DNA of 64,000 nucleotides, taken from positions 2,666,001-2,730,000 of the forward strand of contig NC_013922.1 of the NCBI RefSeq assembly GCF_000025625.1, written 5' to 3'. The notes beneath the pieces are model-generated. The model saw nothing but the letters and a program-made list of their open reading frames with translations. It was not told the origin of the DNA and searched no databases. Shown piece by piece: positions 54,798-63,856 of this stretch; within the stretch, counting starts at the first letter, position 1, and every line of letters begins with the position of its first letter. Source of the stretch: Natrialba magadii ATCC 43099 (lineage in GTDB: Archaea > Halobacteriota > Halobacteria > Halobacteriales > Natrialbaceae). The position numbers and the translations under genes were made by a program.

Positions 54798-57392
54798 TTA
54801 CTCGTCGGTCCTTGCTGTCGGTGATCCCGCCGATTCGGCCAATTCGGTCGTCTCGTCGTACGAAACCATCTGCTCTGCCCCGGTCGTGTTCGAGCGACCG
54901 ACGTCAGCATCCACCTCGAAGACAGCCAGCGATCCGCGCAGTTCGTCGGCCATCTCGGTGAGCGACTGCGCACCCGCGGTGACCTCCGAGACGGTTGCTG
55001 CCTGCTCCTCGGCCGCGGCGGCGACGGTCTCTGTCTCGTCGCGTGTGTCCTCGCTGATCTCGGTCGCCTCGTCGACCATCGTCACGACGCGCTCGCTGGC
55101 GCGGGCCTGCTCGTCGGTCGCGTCGTTGATCGACTGAATGCTGTCGTTTGCCGTCTCGACCTGTTCGGTAATCTCGTCGATGGCTTCGATACCGTCCTCG
55201 ACGACAGCACTGCCCTCCTCGACGCGATTACGCATCCGTTCGATCTCCGTCACCGTCTCCTCGACGGACTGCTGGACGCTCGTAATCCGCTCGTCAACTT
55301 CCTGGGTCGCCTCGCCGGTCTCCTCCGCGAGGGACTTGACCTCGTCTGCGACGACCGCGAAGCCGTCGCCCTCGTTACCGGCCCCTGCGGCCTCGATGGA
55401 GGCGTTGAGTGCGAGTAAGTTCGTCTGGCCCGCGATGTCGTCGATCAGGTCGACGATCTCACTGATTTCGCCCATCTCGGCGTCGAGCTGTTCGACCTGC
55501 TCGGTGATCGCGTCGGCACGGCGCTCGAGTTCGGCCATCTCCGACTGGATCTCGTCGGTCGCCTCGCTCGCCTCCGTGGCGCTGTCTGCCGCCTGATTGG
55601 AGACGTGTGCGACGTCGTCGGCCGTCGAAGCGATTTCCTCGACCGTCGCCGAGAGCTCGTTCATCTCGCCGTAGACGTTCTGGAAGCGCTCGCTCTGGTC
55701 CGCTGCGGCCGTCGCGATCTCTTCAGAGGAGCGGCTGACCTCGCCGCTCGCACGTTCGATTTCCTCGACGCGCGTGGTTACGTCCGCGCTCACGTCGTCG
55801 ACCTCCTCGGCCAACTCCTGAATGTCGACGATCGTCCACTCGAGTTGGTCGAGCATCTCGTTGAACGAGGTTGCAATCTCTGCGAGCGCCTCGTTGTCCA
55901 CGTCCTCGTCGAGGCGCTCCGTGAAGTCGCCGTCCGCTGCTGCGGTCATAGTGTTCCCGAACTCGACTGCCTTCTGCTCGAGTCGGTCAGCCATCTCCTC
56001 GGCCTGGCGCTGGGCCTCGGCGGCCTCCTCCTTGGATGCCTCGGCTGCCGCGCGGGAGTCCTCGATGTCCTCGATGTACGTCTCCAGATCGTGGCGCATC
56101 GCCTCCAGCGACCGGCCCAGTTCACCGGGAACGTCCTTATCGAGTACCGAGTCATCGAACTCCTGCTCCGCGACAGCGGTCGACTGCGCGGCCGCGGTCT
56201 CGAGATACTGACGGATGCCCTCGAAGGCGTCGCGGACTCGTCCTACCTCGTCGATTCGACCGTCGTCAGTGATTGTAACGCTGGTATCGCCGTTCGACAG
56301 TGCCGTGGCTCGGTCTTCGAGGTCCTCGAGTGCGTTCGCAGTCGAGCGACCGATGGTCGCCCCGATGACGAGGAAGCCGCTCAACGCGATTGCGATCAGG
56401 ATGATCAGCGAGTTCGCGACGGTGTCGGCGACGTCGTAGGCTTCCGTCGCTGGTGCGTGTGTGACGAGCGCCCAGTCGGTGTTCGGAACCTGCGCGTAGC
56501 CGACGACTTCGTCGTACTCGTCGTCCTCGGTGACACCGGCTCGGTAGGTGGCGATCTCGGTCATGATGTGTTCGCCCTCGCCGTCACGGTACTCCGAGAA
56601 CATCGTCGACTCGTTCGGCGCGAGAACGACGTTCCCCTCGGGATCGATCGCCTGCGTGTAACCGCCGTCGACTGGCGTCGAGAAGTCGTTGGCGAGCACG
56701 GAGACATCTGCAGTGATCATCACGAGCCGTGTCGTGTCATCCTGAGCTGTGATGTGCTCGTCAGCCTGGGCTTCGTCCCCGTCCACAGCGGCGCTTGGCG
56801 CCTCGACCGGACTCAAGAAGGACACAACGGGGACGCCATCTTGCTCGTACGTGTCCGTGTAACTCGAGTCGAAGTCGCGCTCGACCAGCCGGTCGTAGTC
56901 GAGTTCGGTGATGGTGCTGCCGCCGCTGCGTCGTGTTTCGTGCACGTGGATCTCCATGTCCTGTGCCGAGAGATCGGTCCCAACGGCGCTCTCGTCCGTA
57001 CTCTGTTGAATCGTCTCGCCTTCGATGTAACTCACCGAGTGGACGTCGTCCGAGGCGAACTCGAGTTCGGACTCGAGTACGTCCGAAATCTCGTCGTCAT
57101 CACCGGCGATGATGGCTGGATAGCCAGAGAGCATGCGGGTCTGCTGTTCGTTCTGTTCGATCCAGGTGCTGACCGCCAGCGCCTGATCGTCAGCGGACTG
57201 GTCGATGTCCGACATGACGTCGCTCGTCATCTCGTCGGAGATGCCGGCGTGGAAGAAGACGGCAACGGCGACAGTCAAAAAGAAAACCGCAAGGACGACC
57301 ACGCTGAACTTCGCGATGTAGCTCCGGCGAATCCGATCGGGGAGCAAATTTCCAAGTGATTCTGAGAGGGTTTCCGTCCGCACTGATTTCAT
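54798..57392 (-). CDS. Halobacterial transducer (methyl-accepting chemotaxis protein)
   Basis: An 864-residue membrane chemoreceptor. The first membrane helix (SYIAKFSVVVLAVFFLTVAVAVFF) is followed by a large extracellular sensory region of about 270 residues (dCache-like), a second helix (LIILIAIALSGFLVIGATI), two HAMP stretches and a long coiled-coil signalling domain with the conserved hairpin tip around LLALNASIEAAGAGNEGDGFAVVADEVKSLA. It should relay an unidentified external signal to CheA. No che genes are in the window. Confidence 0.93.
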   Translation of the reverse strand: MKSVRTETLSESLGNLLPDRIRRSYIAKFSVVVLAVFFLTVAVAVFFHAGISDEMTSDVMSDIDQSADDQALAVSTWIEQNEQQTRMLSGYPAIIAGDDDEISDVLESELEFASDDVHSVSYIEGETIQQSTDESAVGTDLSAQDMEIHVHETRRSGGSTITELDYDRLVERDFDSSYTDTYEQDGVPVVSFLSPVEAPSAAVDGDEAQADEHITAQDDTTRLVMITADVSVLANDFSTPVDGGYTQAIDPEGNVVLAPNESTMFSEYRDGEGEHIMTEIATYRAGVTEDDEYDEVVGYAQVPNTDWALVTHAPATEAYDVADTVANSLIILIAIALSGFLVIGATIGRSTANALEDLEDRATALSNGDTSVTITDDGRIDEVGRVRDAFEGIRQYLETAAAQSTAVAEQEFDDSVLDKDVPGELGRSLEAMRHDLETYIEDIEDSRAAAEASKEEAAEAQRQAEEMADRLEQKAVEFGNTMTAAADGDFTERLDEDVDNEALAEIATSFNEMLDQLEWTIVDIQELAEEVDDVSADVTTRVEEIERASGEVSRSSEEIATAAADQSERFQNVYGEMNELSATVEEIASTADDVAHVSNQAADSATEASEATDEIQSEMAELERRADAITEQVEQLDAEMGEISEIVDLIDDIAGQTNLLALNASIEAAGAGNEGDGFAVVADEVKSLAEETGEATQEVDERITSVQQSVEETVTEIERMRNRVEEGSAVVEDGIEAIDEITEQVETANDSIQSINDATDEQARASERVVTMVDEATEISEDTRDETETVAAAAEEQAATVSEVTAGAQSLTEMADELRGSLAVFEVDADVGRSNTTGAEQMVSYDETTELAESAGSPTARTDE

Positions 57393-57594
57393 TTCCTGAA
57401 CGTGGCCGCTACCATGGAAAAGTGCTTGTGGCCCATCATGAGCAATACTAACACAGGACTATGACAGGAAGATGCAGACAAACCAACCGGTTCGTCGCTG
57501 GGCTGTCCGCCTCGCCACCCGATACTGAAACCTTCTTGACCCACGAACGCGGCATCTGAGATATGGACGACGGTGACCGGTCCCGTACCAGCGT

Positions 57595-57601
57595 GAGGTG
57601 G
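57595..57601 (+). promoter_or_regulatory. Shine-Dalgarno-like site deciding the purC start
   Basis: GAGGTGG lies 5 nt before GTG 57607. The in-frame GTG at 57598 is inside this site, so 57607 is the better start. It gives the expected N-terminus [10 protein letters not shown]. Confidence 0.55.
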
Positions 57602-57606
57602 CGAAC

Positions 57607-58626
57607 GTGACGAGCGTCAAGGAGTTCCAGATCGACGAGGAAGCGACCGAAACCGACCTCGGTCGCGGCCTGTTCGTCTTCACCGACGACTACTCCGTCT
57701 TCGACTGGGGGAAGATGCCCGACCAGATCTCCGAGAAGGGGGCGAGCCTCTGTACCATGGGCGCGTACAACTTCGAGCTACTCGAGTCCGAAGGCGTCGC
57801 GACCCACTACCGCGGCGTCATCGAGGGCGGCGAGGTCATTCGGCTCGCCGACGCCTCTCGCCCGCCCTGGCAGATGGCGATCGACCTCACGCAGGTTCCC
57901 GACCTACCAAACGAGGGTCGAGACTACGACTACGACCACTACCACGAGGCTGCCGGCCACAACTATCTGATTCCACTCGAGATCGTCTTCCGCAACGAGG
58001 TGCCGATCGGCTCGAGCCTTCGTAGTCGAACCGCGCCCGAGGACCACGGCCTCGACTTCGATAGCTGGCCGGAGGGGGCGGTCGACCTCGACGAGCCGAT
58101 TATCGAGTTCTCCACGAAGTACGAGGAGAGCGACCGGTATCTCACCCGAGAGGAGGCGGACGCGATCGCCGGCCGCGCTGACATCGATGCGCTCGCGGAT
58201 CTCGCCCGCGAGGTCAACCGGATCATTACCGAGCAGGCCGAGTCGGCTGGACTGACCCATCAGGACGGCAAGATCGAGTGTCTCTACTACGACGGTGAGA
58301 TCCGTGTCGCAGACGTCGTTGGCACCTTCGACGAGAATCGCTTCAGCTACGAAGGGACCCAGCTCTCGAAGGAGGTGCTGCGCCAGCACCACAAGCGAAC
58401 GCAGCCGGAGTGGGTGCAGGCGGTCAAGGCCGCGAAGGCCGAGGCGAAACAGGAGAACGTCGCGAACTGGAAGTCACTGTGCGATCGTGATCCACAGCCG
58501 CTCGACGAGGACGTGCTAACTACTGCCCGGAACATGTACTGTGCAGGGGCCAACGCCTACACTGGGCAGGAACTGTTCGATGCGCCGCCGCTCTCGTCGG
58601 CGATCGGCGCTGTCCAACGTCTGTAA
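57607..58626 (+). CDS. purC: Phosphoribosylaminoimidazole-succinocarboxamide synthase
   Basis: Purine biosynthesis: joins CAIR and aspartate with ATP to give SAICAR. The 339-residue protein has [19 protein letters not shown] near the start, [29 protein letters not shown] and TDYD-equivalent residues; GTFDENRF aligns with the substrate-binding loop. It is longer than bacterial PurC, as in haloarchaea. A GTG start at 57607 is supported by a Shine-Dalgarno-like site. Confidence 0.93.
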   Translation: MTSVKEFQIDEEATETDLGRGLFVFTDDYSVFDWGKMPDQISEKGASLCTMGAYNFELLESEGVATHYRGVIEGGEVIRLADASRPPWQMAIDLTQVPDLPNEGRDYDYDHYHEAAGHNYLIPLEIVFRNEVPIGSSLRSRTAPEDHGLDFDSWPEGAVDLDEPIIEFSTKYEESDRYLTREEADAIAGRADIDALADLAREVNRIITEQAESAGLTHQDGKIECLYYDGEIRVADVVGTFDENRFSYEGTQLSKEVLRQHHKRTQPEWVQAVKAAKAEAKQENVANWKSLCDRDPQPLDEDVLTTARNMYCAGANAYTGQELFDAPPLSSAIGAVQRL

Positions 58627-58778
58627 CGCGTCCCACGACCGAGACTGAACGCAGATGTGGCCGCACAGTTTTGTTGTGTGATGGCACGACACAGACTATA
58701 GCGCACCCGATCTTGCCGGTGGTCGATCGAGACAGTAATCCTCATATGCACCGAATAACGAACAGTTACTGAGCGCAA

Positions 58779-58982
58779 ATGACGTTTTCCACGAGCGTCG
58801 CATCAAGTATCGCCCCGTTCGACCCAACGTACGGTATTACAGTCGTTGCGAGCGTAATGCTCGTCGTCTTCGTCGTCGCAATGGTGTTTATTGCACTCGC
58901 CCCGGTCGTTTCCGGCGACTCGTCGGAAACCGCCCCACACGGCGGGCCGGCTCTCGAGACGAACACCAACGAAGCCGACTAA
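58779..58982 (+). CDS. Small single-helix membrane protein
   Basis: A 67-residue protein with one central helix (ITVVASVMLVVFVVAMVFIALAPVV) and a polar C-terminus ending LETNTNEAD. ATG 58779 is the only good start. Similar tiny proteins are common in haloarchaea; function is unknown. Confidence 0.6.
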   Translation: MTFSTSVASSIAPFDPTYGITVVASVMLVVFVVAMVFIALAPVVSGDSSETAPHGGPALETNTNEAD

Positions 58983-59066
58983 TATCGCTGACGCCGACTC
59001 GGTTGTCTGCTCGCTGATTTTTCGGTCGGTCGCGGTTCCAGAGCCAAGACCGGTAGCGATGTGTTA

Positions 59067-60380
59067 TCAGCCGTCCAGATCGTACTGCTCACGCACCAGC
59101 GGTGCGAGCCCCTGTTCTTCGAGCCGCTCCATCGGAGCGAGCATATCGAGCTGGACGACGCCCGGCAACCGCCCAACCTGAACGCCGCCGGTGAACGTAC
59201 ACCGTCCGCGAACCTCACCCTCGGTCATGTCGAGCAGCGTGCCGGCCCGGTCGAACGCGTTCTCGGTCGCGTCGTTGATCGTCGCGCCGCTTCCGATGAC
59301 CTGGATCGGACCCATATCGTCCGTGAGGTCGACCCCGTGAGCGGCGGCCAGTTCGCGACCGGCTGCGAGTTCATCGTCGCTGTAGGGTTTGCTAATGAAC
59401 GGCAGATCCTCCTCGTTCGGCAGGAGGATCGGGCCGTCGATCTCGAGTCCCTTGATCACCTCGACATCCATCGTGACGGTGCCGCTCACGTCGGTCGTGT
59501 GCAAGGAGAGTTCGCCGTCACCCTGGTTCGCGTGCAGATCGCCGACGTAGACGCCCGCGCCGTCGACTTTCACGGGACAGATGAGCGTCGAGCCGGCGCG
59601 CACTTCGGAGATATCCATGTGACCGTCGGTCCGCTTCTCGAGTTCGGCCTCGCTCTCGAGTCCCCAGTCGTGATTGGCGCCGAGCAGGAACTGGCCGAAG
59701 TCGCCGGCGTTGTGCGAGTCAGGGAGTTCGACCGGTGGCGTGGTCCCCACGTTGCCGATAAACGGACGCAGGCGGCCGAGCGTGCCGGGCATCTCCGAGG
59801 GTTCGTACAGCAAGATCGGGTGCTGGCGCGAGTTCTCGGGGATGTCCATCATGTCGTCGGCATCTTTGGCGAGTTCGTGAGCGCCGCCCTCGTCCATGGT
59901 GACGCCGACGGTACGGTCCTCGTCGAAGACGACGGTGTAGCCGTACTCGAACCCGAACGCGGAGGCGTTCGCGCCGCACTCCGCACAGCGGATCGCGTCC
60001 TCACCGGTCCCTTCGACGACCGACTCGGGCCACTCAGTGCCACACTCGGGACAGCGGTGGTCGACGAACGGGTCGTCTCCGAACGCGCCCTCGCGCTCAC
60101 GCATCGTCCCCGTACTCGTCGCGAGACTGGTCACCTCGATGTCTCGGATGGTTAGTGCGACGGCGTCACCGACGGCTGCGTTCTCGACACGGATCGGTCG
60201 CGTGACTTCGTGTCCGCCGCGGAACTCGGGCGTGATCATCGGACCCCAGCACGCCGGCGGCGTGTACGTCTCGATCGTTCCGCCGTCGGCGACAGTGCCT
60301 GTCCACTCCTGGTCCGGCCCAACGAGACCGCGCGTGTACTGATCGACAGAAATTGTCTGCTTGATTTCGTGTTGTGACAT
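59067..60380 (-). CDS. Acetamidase/formamidase family protein
   Basis: A 437-residue metal-dependent amidase. It opens MSQHEIKQTISVDQYTRGLVGPDQ, contains PPACWGPMITPEFRGGHEV, and has VYVGDLHANQGDGELSLHTTDVSG with the conserved GD-H-Q-GDGE motif of formamidases. It should release ammonia from formamide or acetamide. ATG 60380 is chosen; 24 upstream codons are Cys/Val-rich and not credible. It is convergent with the small protein at 58779. Confidence 0.9.
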   Translation of the reverse strand: MSQHEIKQTISVDQYTRGLVGPDQEWTGTVADGGTIETYTPPACWGPMITPEFRGGHEVTRPIRVENAAVGDAVALTIRDIEVTSLATSTGTMREREGAFGDDPFVDHRCPECGTEWPESVVEGTGEDAIRCAECGANASAFGFEYGYTVVFDEDRTVGVTMDEGGAHELAKDADDMMDIPENSRQHPILLYEPSEMPGTLGRLRPFIGNVGTTPPVELPDSHNAGDFGQFLLGANHDWGLESEAELEKRTDGHMDISEVRAGSTLICPVKVDGAGVYVGDLHANQGDGELSLHTTDVSGTVTMDVEVIKGLEIDGPILLPNEEDLPFISKPYSDDELAAGRELAAAHGVDLTDDMGPIQVIGSGATINDATENAFDRAGTLLDMTEGEVRGRCTFTGGVQVGRLPGVVQLDMLAPMERLEEQGLAPLVREQYDLDG

Positions 60381-60563
60381 GCCATGACATAGTATGGGGC
60401 TGACGACGATAAAACGTACAGTAGCACACACGCAAACACAGACAAGTAGCACGCACAGTTGCGATTACGCCGTCAGACGGCCGATACCGACCGATCCAGA
60501 ACACACCTTGCATCCGAGTACCAAACTCAGACACTCGTGTCCCTGTCCCGTGAACACCCACAC

Positions 60564-60973
60564 GTGCAATCCGACGAGTTCTACGGCTACGTTCAAGAAC
60601 GCAGCCACCTCGACACCAGACGCGAACCGAAACCACAACCGCGGCCGTCCTCGACACCCTCCGAGAGACCTGGACTGGCGGGCAGGCCGAAGGTGTCGCC
60701 CGTTAGTTCCCGTCCAAACTCGCTGACCACCTGGCGGACACAGAGCACGACGGCGTGGGCAACGACCGAGACGATTCCATGAACCGCGTCGGCGAGCGCC
60801 TGCAAGAGAGCGAACTCGAGTCCGATGATGCAGCGCGCTGTACTGAGGCCGTGACGGATGCAATCGCGGCCTCGCTTACGATGGGCGAACGAGAGAACCT
60901 GATCGCACAGCTGGATTCAGAGCTCCAGTCGTTGTTCGAGGGTGTGGCTGTGGATCAGGACGAGCACGAGTAG
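60564..60973 (+). pseudogene. DUF2267 family protein, broken by a frameshift and a stop
   Basis: From GTG 60564 the frame reads MQSDEFYGYVQERSHLDTRRE. After a shift near 60625 it continues ETTTAAVLDTLRETWTGGQAEGVAR, then a TAG at about 60702 where CAG would be expected, then FPSKLADHLADTEHDGVGND and on to the stop at 60973 (CTEAVTDAIAASLTMGERENL). This is the two-repeat DUF2267 pattern. A 72-residue product from GTG 60755 is possible, covering the second repeat only. Both lesions point to a dying gene unless they are sequence errors. Confidence 0.72.
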
Positions 60974-61091
60974 TGACGTCCGCGAACACTGGCTGAGACG
61001 AGTGTATGAAGGTAACGCAACAGCACCAAGAGAACGCAACAGCACGCAACAGCACGACCGCGGGCGTCAACGCGGACGAATCAATCCAGAA

Positions 61092-61265
61092 CTACCGCCA
61101 CTGCTCGAGTTCGGCGGCGCTCGACGGTGTCGCCGAAAGCCACGCGTCGTCGCGAGCAATATCGGCGATGATGAACTGTACCTCGCCGTCGATCTCGTCG
61201 ACCGCGGCGACCACGTCGGGGTCAGTTCCCGTCTGCCGACCACGTGACTCCGTTCTGGGAGGCAT
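61092..61265 (-). CDS. 57-residue haloarchaeal protein (DUF7556-like)
   Basis: A short gene of 57 codons: MPPRTESRGRQTGTDPDVVA, then AVDEIDGEVQFIIADIARDD and AWLSATPSSAAELEQWR. The second part matches my memory of small haloarchaeal proteins around DUF7556, which end in a similar AWL...W pattern. It has no membrane segment. The frame on the opposite strand at 61006-61308 has shadow composition. Function unknown. Confidence 0.65.
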   Translation of the reverse strand: MPPRTESRGRQTGTDPDVVAAVDEIDGEVQFIIADIARDDAWLSATPSSAAELEQWR

Positions 61266-61465
61266 GTTTGCACATCATTCCCACGCAATGATGAACGTTT
61301 CGGATTAGAACCTATGGCTAGCAGTCCAGGAACTGTGAGTCGAAATAGCGAAACAATTGGGTATTAATTCACTCAGTTTCGAAACAGTTGCACCAGGTTC
61401 AGTGACACACGGTTCAACAGATCCATCCCGTTCACTGTTCGGACTCGAGTACGAGCCGTTGTGTA

Positions 61466-62416
61466 TTAGTGATCGTCTGCAACGACGCTTCCGATGCCGT
61501 CAACCGGCCGGTCGGGCGTCACCTCGTCGATTTCGGCGGGGAGGCCGAGCTGGTAGCCCGTGCCGTTTTCCCGAACCGTCGTCCGCCCGCGGTGGACCGA
61601 CACGTCGCCGTTGAGATGGAGTTTGACCGCCTCGAGGAGCGCGTCCGCCTCGAGTGGCTGGCCACGGCGTTTCATCTCGTCGACGTCGGCATCGTCCGGG
61701 ACGTCGAACGCACGCTGGGTGATGATCGGCCCCTGATCCAGGTCCGTGGTCACGTAATGGGCGGTGACGCCGGCGACGCGAACGCCCTCCTCGACGGCCT
61801 GTCGGTAGGCTTCTGCACCGGGGAACGCCGGCAGCAGCGACGGGTGGACGTTGATAATTCGGTCCTCGTAGCGGAAGACGACGTTCGGACTCAGGATGCG
61901 CATGTAGCGTGCGAGCACGATGAGGTCGGCGTCGTACTCCGCGAGGACCTCGAGCAGGCGCTCCTCGTTCTGTTGGCCCTTCTCGTCGCCGATATCGTGG
62001 AACGGGACGCCGTAGTGTTCGGCCAGCGGCTGGAGGTCGTCGTGGTTGCCGATGACGACCCCGATGTCGGCACCGAGTTCATCGTTTGCCCAGGACTCGA
62101 ACAGCGCCTCGAGACAATGGCTCTCCTTCGTTCCGAGGACGGCGATCTGCTGGGTCTCTCGGTCGGCAGGGAACCGAACCTGCACGTCGAGACCGAGGTC
62201 CTCGCCGAGTTCGTGCAGATCCTCGCGGAGCGTCTCCTCGGTACAGACCATCTCCGAGGTATCGACGGCGAGGTACATACGGAAGACGTCGTCGCGAACC
62301 GCCTGATCGAGGTCTTCGATGTTGATCCCGCGCTCGAACAGGAGGCTCGTCACACGGGCGACGAGCCCAGTGTCGTCGTCTCCAATCACCGTGATTTCGG
62401 TCACGTCTGTCGTCAT
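61466..62416 (-). CDS. purU: Formyltetrahydrofolate deformylase PurU
   Basis: Hydrolyses 10-formyl-THF to THF and formate, balancing one-carbon pools; formate can feed purine synthesis. The 316-residue protein has an N-terminal ACT domain (ITVIGDDDTGLVARVTSLLFERGINI, residues 8-33) and a formyltransferase domain with the catalytic set N189, H191 (IINVHPSLLPAFPG) and D225 (YVTTDLDQGPI). ATG 62416 is chosen; the upstream codons are a run of Asp-rich repeats (ATCAGC units on the other strand). Confidence 0.93.
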   Translation of the reverse strand: MTTDVTEITVIGDDDTGLVARVTSLLFERGINIEDLDQAVRDDVFRMYLAVDTSEMVCTEETLREDLHELGEDLGLDVQVRFPADRETQQIAVLGTKESHCLEALFESWANDELGADIGVVIGNHDDLQPLAEHYGVPFHDIGDEKGQQNEERLLEVLAEYDADLIVLARYMRILSPNVVFRYEDRIINVHPSLLPAFPGAEAYRQAVEEGVRVAGVTAHYVTTDLDQGPIITQRAFDVPDDADVDEMKRRGQPLEADALLEAVKLHLNGDVSVHRGRTTVRENGTGYQLGLPAEIDEVTPDRPVDGIGSVVADDH

Positions 62417-62491
62417 CGTGGCCACCTCCGCTCGAGCGTTCGTCGGGTCGTCAACATCAGCATCAGCATCAGTATCAGTACGCACCTCAGT

Positions 62492-62849
62492 CTATGGGTG
62501 GCTAAAAGTCCTGCTTTCCGCAGCGCCACTGCGAGTGATTCGATACCACCGCTGTCCGATCTTGCCTGTCCCCACCACAGTGCCATCTACGCCACTGCAA
62601 CCGCTTGCCACTGCAACCGCTCGTCGCCACAACGAACACTCGATCGTCCGCTCCTCGGCGAACAACTCGAGTTCGGCCGTCGCCTGACAGTTGGCCACGT
62701 ACTCGAGTGCCTGGTGGCGGAACTCGCCACGGAGGCTGTCGGTGCGGACGATGACGTCGAGGGTGGTTCGGTCGCCATTGGTGGCGAGTTCGTCGAGTGC
62801 GTCGTATCGGTGCGGGCGTAGCTACAGCGATCTGGTCAGCTATCGCCAC
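62492..62849 (-). pseudogene. Probable small gene split by a frameshift
   Basis: Starting at GTG 62849, which overlaps the stop of the upstream gene, one frame reads MAIADQIAVATPAPIR. Near 62800 the coding character moves to another frame reading YDALDELATNGDRTTLDVIV, then RTDSLRGEFRHQALEYVANC and on to the stop at 62492. No start codon exists for the second part except an internal GTG at 62698. A single inserted or lost base would join them into a protein of about 118 residues. I do not recognise the family. Confidence 0.45.
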
Positions 62850-63202
62850 TCCTCACGCGAGGCGAAGGCGTCACCGACAGCCCTGATCCAGGTGTCCCGG
62901 GCCGTGCTTGGATTGAATTCGGAGTAGATGGTGCAGACGGCTCGGCTGCGGTCAGTTTGGTCGATATACGCCCGATAACACGGAGAGATGTCGGTCTCCT
63001 CGTGTAGTTGTTCCTCGTGGCATTTCTCCTCGCGCAACTCGTCCCGCTGGGTGCCGTTCTCCCCACCTGTGCTCCCGTCGGCAGCGGACGGAGATCGCGC
63101 CGGTGACGAGGCCGGTGGCGACGACGATGACGGGGATGATGAGGGTGATGATGCTGTCGATGACTGTGCGTCGGCCTGACTATCTGTATCGTTATCTGTC
63201 AC
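62840..63202 (-). CDS. Haloarchaeal protein with C-terminal DUF7511-like domain
   Basis: A 120-residue protein. The first 45 residues are Ser/Pro/Asp low complexity. The rest, CYRAYIDQTDRSRAVCTIYS and EFNPSTARDTWIRAVGDAFA, ending SREEWR, has the pattern of the haloarchaeal DUF7511 domain as I recall it (CTIY...TxWI...). Two cysteines before the domain (KCHEEQLHEETDISPC) are unusual. It lies 30 bp downstream of the 81-residue gene on the same strand and is probably co-transcribed. Confidence 0.65.
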   Translation of the reverse strand: MTDNDTDSQADAQSSTASSPSSSPSSSSPPASSPARSPSAADGSTGGENGTQRDELREEKCHEEQLHEETDISPCYRAYIDQTDRSRAVCTIYSEFNPSTARDTWIRAVGDAFASREEWR

Positions 63203-63232
63203 TGAATTACCCCTCGTTCAGTTCGTGCGTGT

Positions 63233-63478
63233 TCACTCTGCAATGCCGATCTCTTCTGCGTCCCCGTCGGTGCTCGACACGGACTGTTCCTCGGCTCGGT
63301 CGTCTTGCTGTTCGTCTGCTGGAGCGTCGTCCAGGGACTCCTCGTCCTCCGCCAGCACCTCGAACGTCGGGAATCGGTCCTCGTACGTCGCGTCGTCGGC
63401 CAGTTTCTCGACCGTGAGCAGACACGCCTCGAGTTCCGCACGAACCGCCGGATCGAATCGTCCATTGGTTAACAACAT
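63233..63478 (-). CDS. Small acidic conserved hypothetical protein
   Basis: An 81-residue protein: MLLTNGRFDPAVRAELEACL, then LTVEKLADDATYEDRFPTFE and an acidic tail ending DGDAEEIGIAE. It has no membrane segment. An AT-rich patch just upstream (63490-63530, TTATTAATA-like) offers a TATA box, making this the first gene of a short minus-strand operon. I do not recognise it. Confidence 0.6.
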   Translation of the reverse strand: MLLTNGRFDPAVRAELEACLLTVEKLADDATYEDRFPTFEVLAEDEESLDDAPADEQQDDRAEEQSVSSTDGDAEEIGIAE

Positions 63479-63856
63479 AGCTCGACCCCTATTAGTAGTT
63501 ATTATCCATTACTCCAAAATTATTAATACTGTTGCAGATCGTCTAGATCGGTGACTACTGCCCTCACACGGCAGCCAGCCGAACCGGTTCGGCCGACGAG
63601 AGCGATAGGTAGTGACTAGGGACGTTCGTCCCGCGAACGGTGACGACGCTCCGAGTTCAACGCTGTTCGAGTAAGTCTTCCATGGAGAGGCAGCGAGACG
63701 ACGATAACGGCCGCAGGACCGACATTCGAACACTGGTCGCCGCGCCCTCCTCGCCCGACCCAGTTGCTGGTGTGTACTGCCAGGATACGACCGTGCACGG
63801 TCGAGATACGTCGCACATAACAATCGACCGACCCAGGATGTACGTTCGATGAAACG
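63479..63856. other. Intergenic region, 378 bp, before the right-edge lipoprotein
   Basis: The left part is the AT-rich promoter of the minus-strand operon. On the minus strand a 104-codon frame (63509-63823) contains FECRSCGR but lacks a second cysteine pair and has an Arg/Ser-rich shadow composition, so I do not call it. No other gene is seen. Confidence 0.45.

Noticed and set aside
55605-57359. 584-codon plus-strand frame opposite the transducer gene
   Set aside because: It mirrors the transducer, which has all its family motifs, so this frame is a shadow.
61469-62821. 450-codon plus-strand frame opposite purU
   Set aside because: Shadow of a real minus-strand gene; composition is not that of a haloarchaeal protein.
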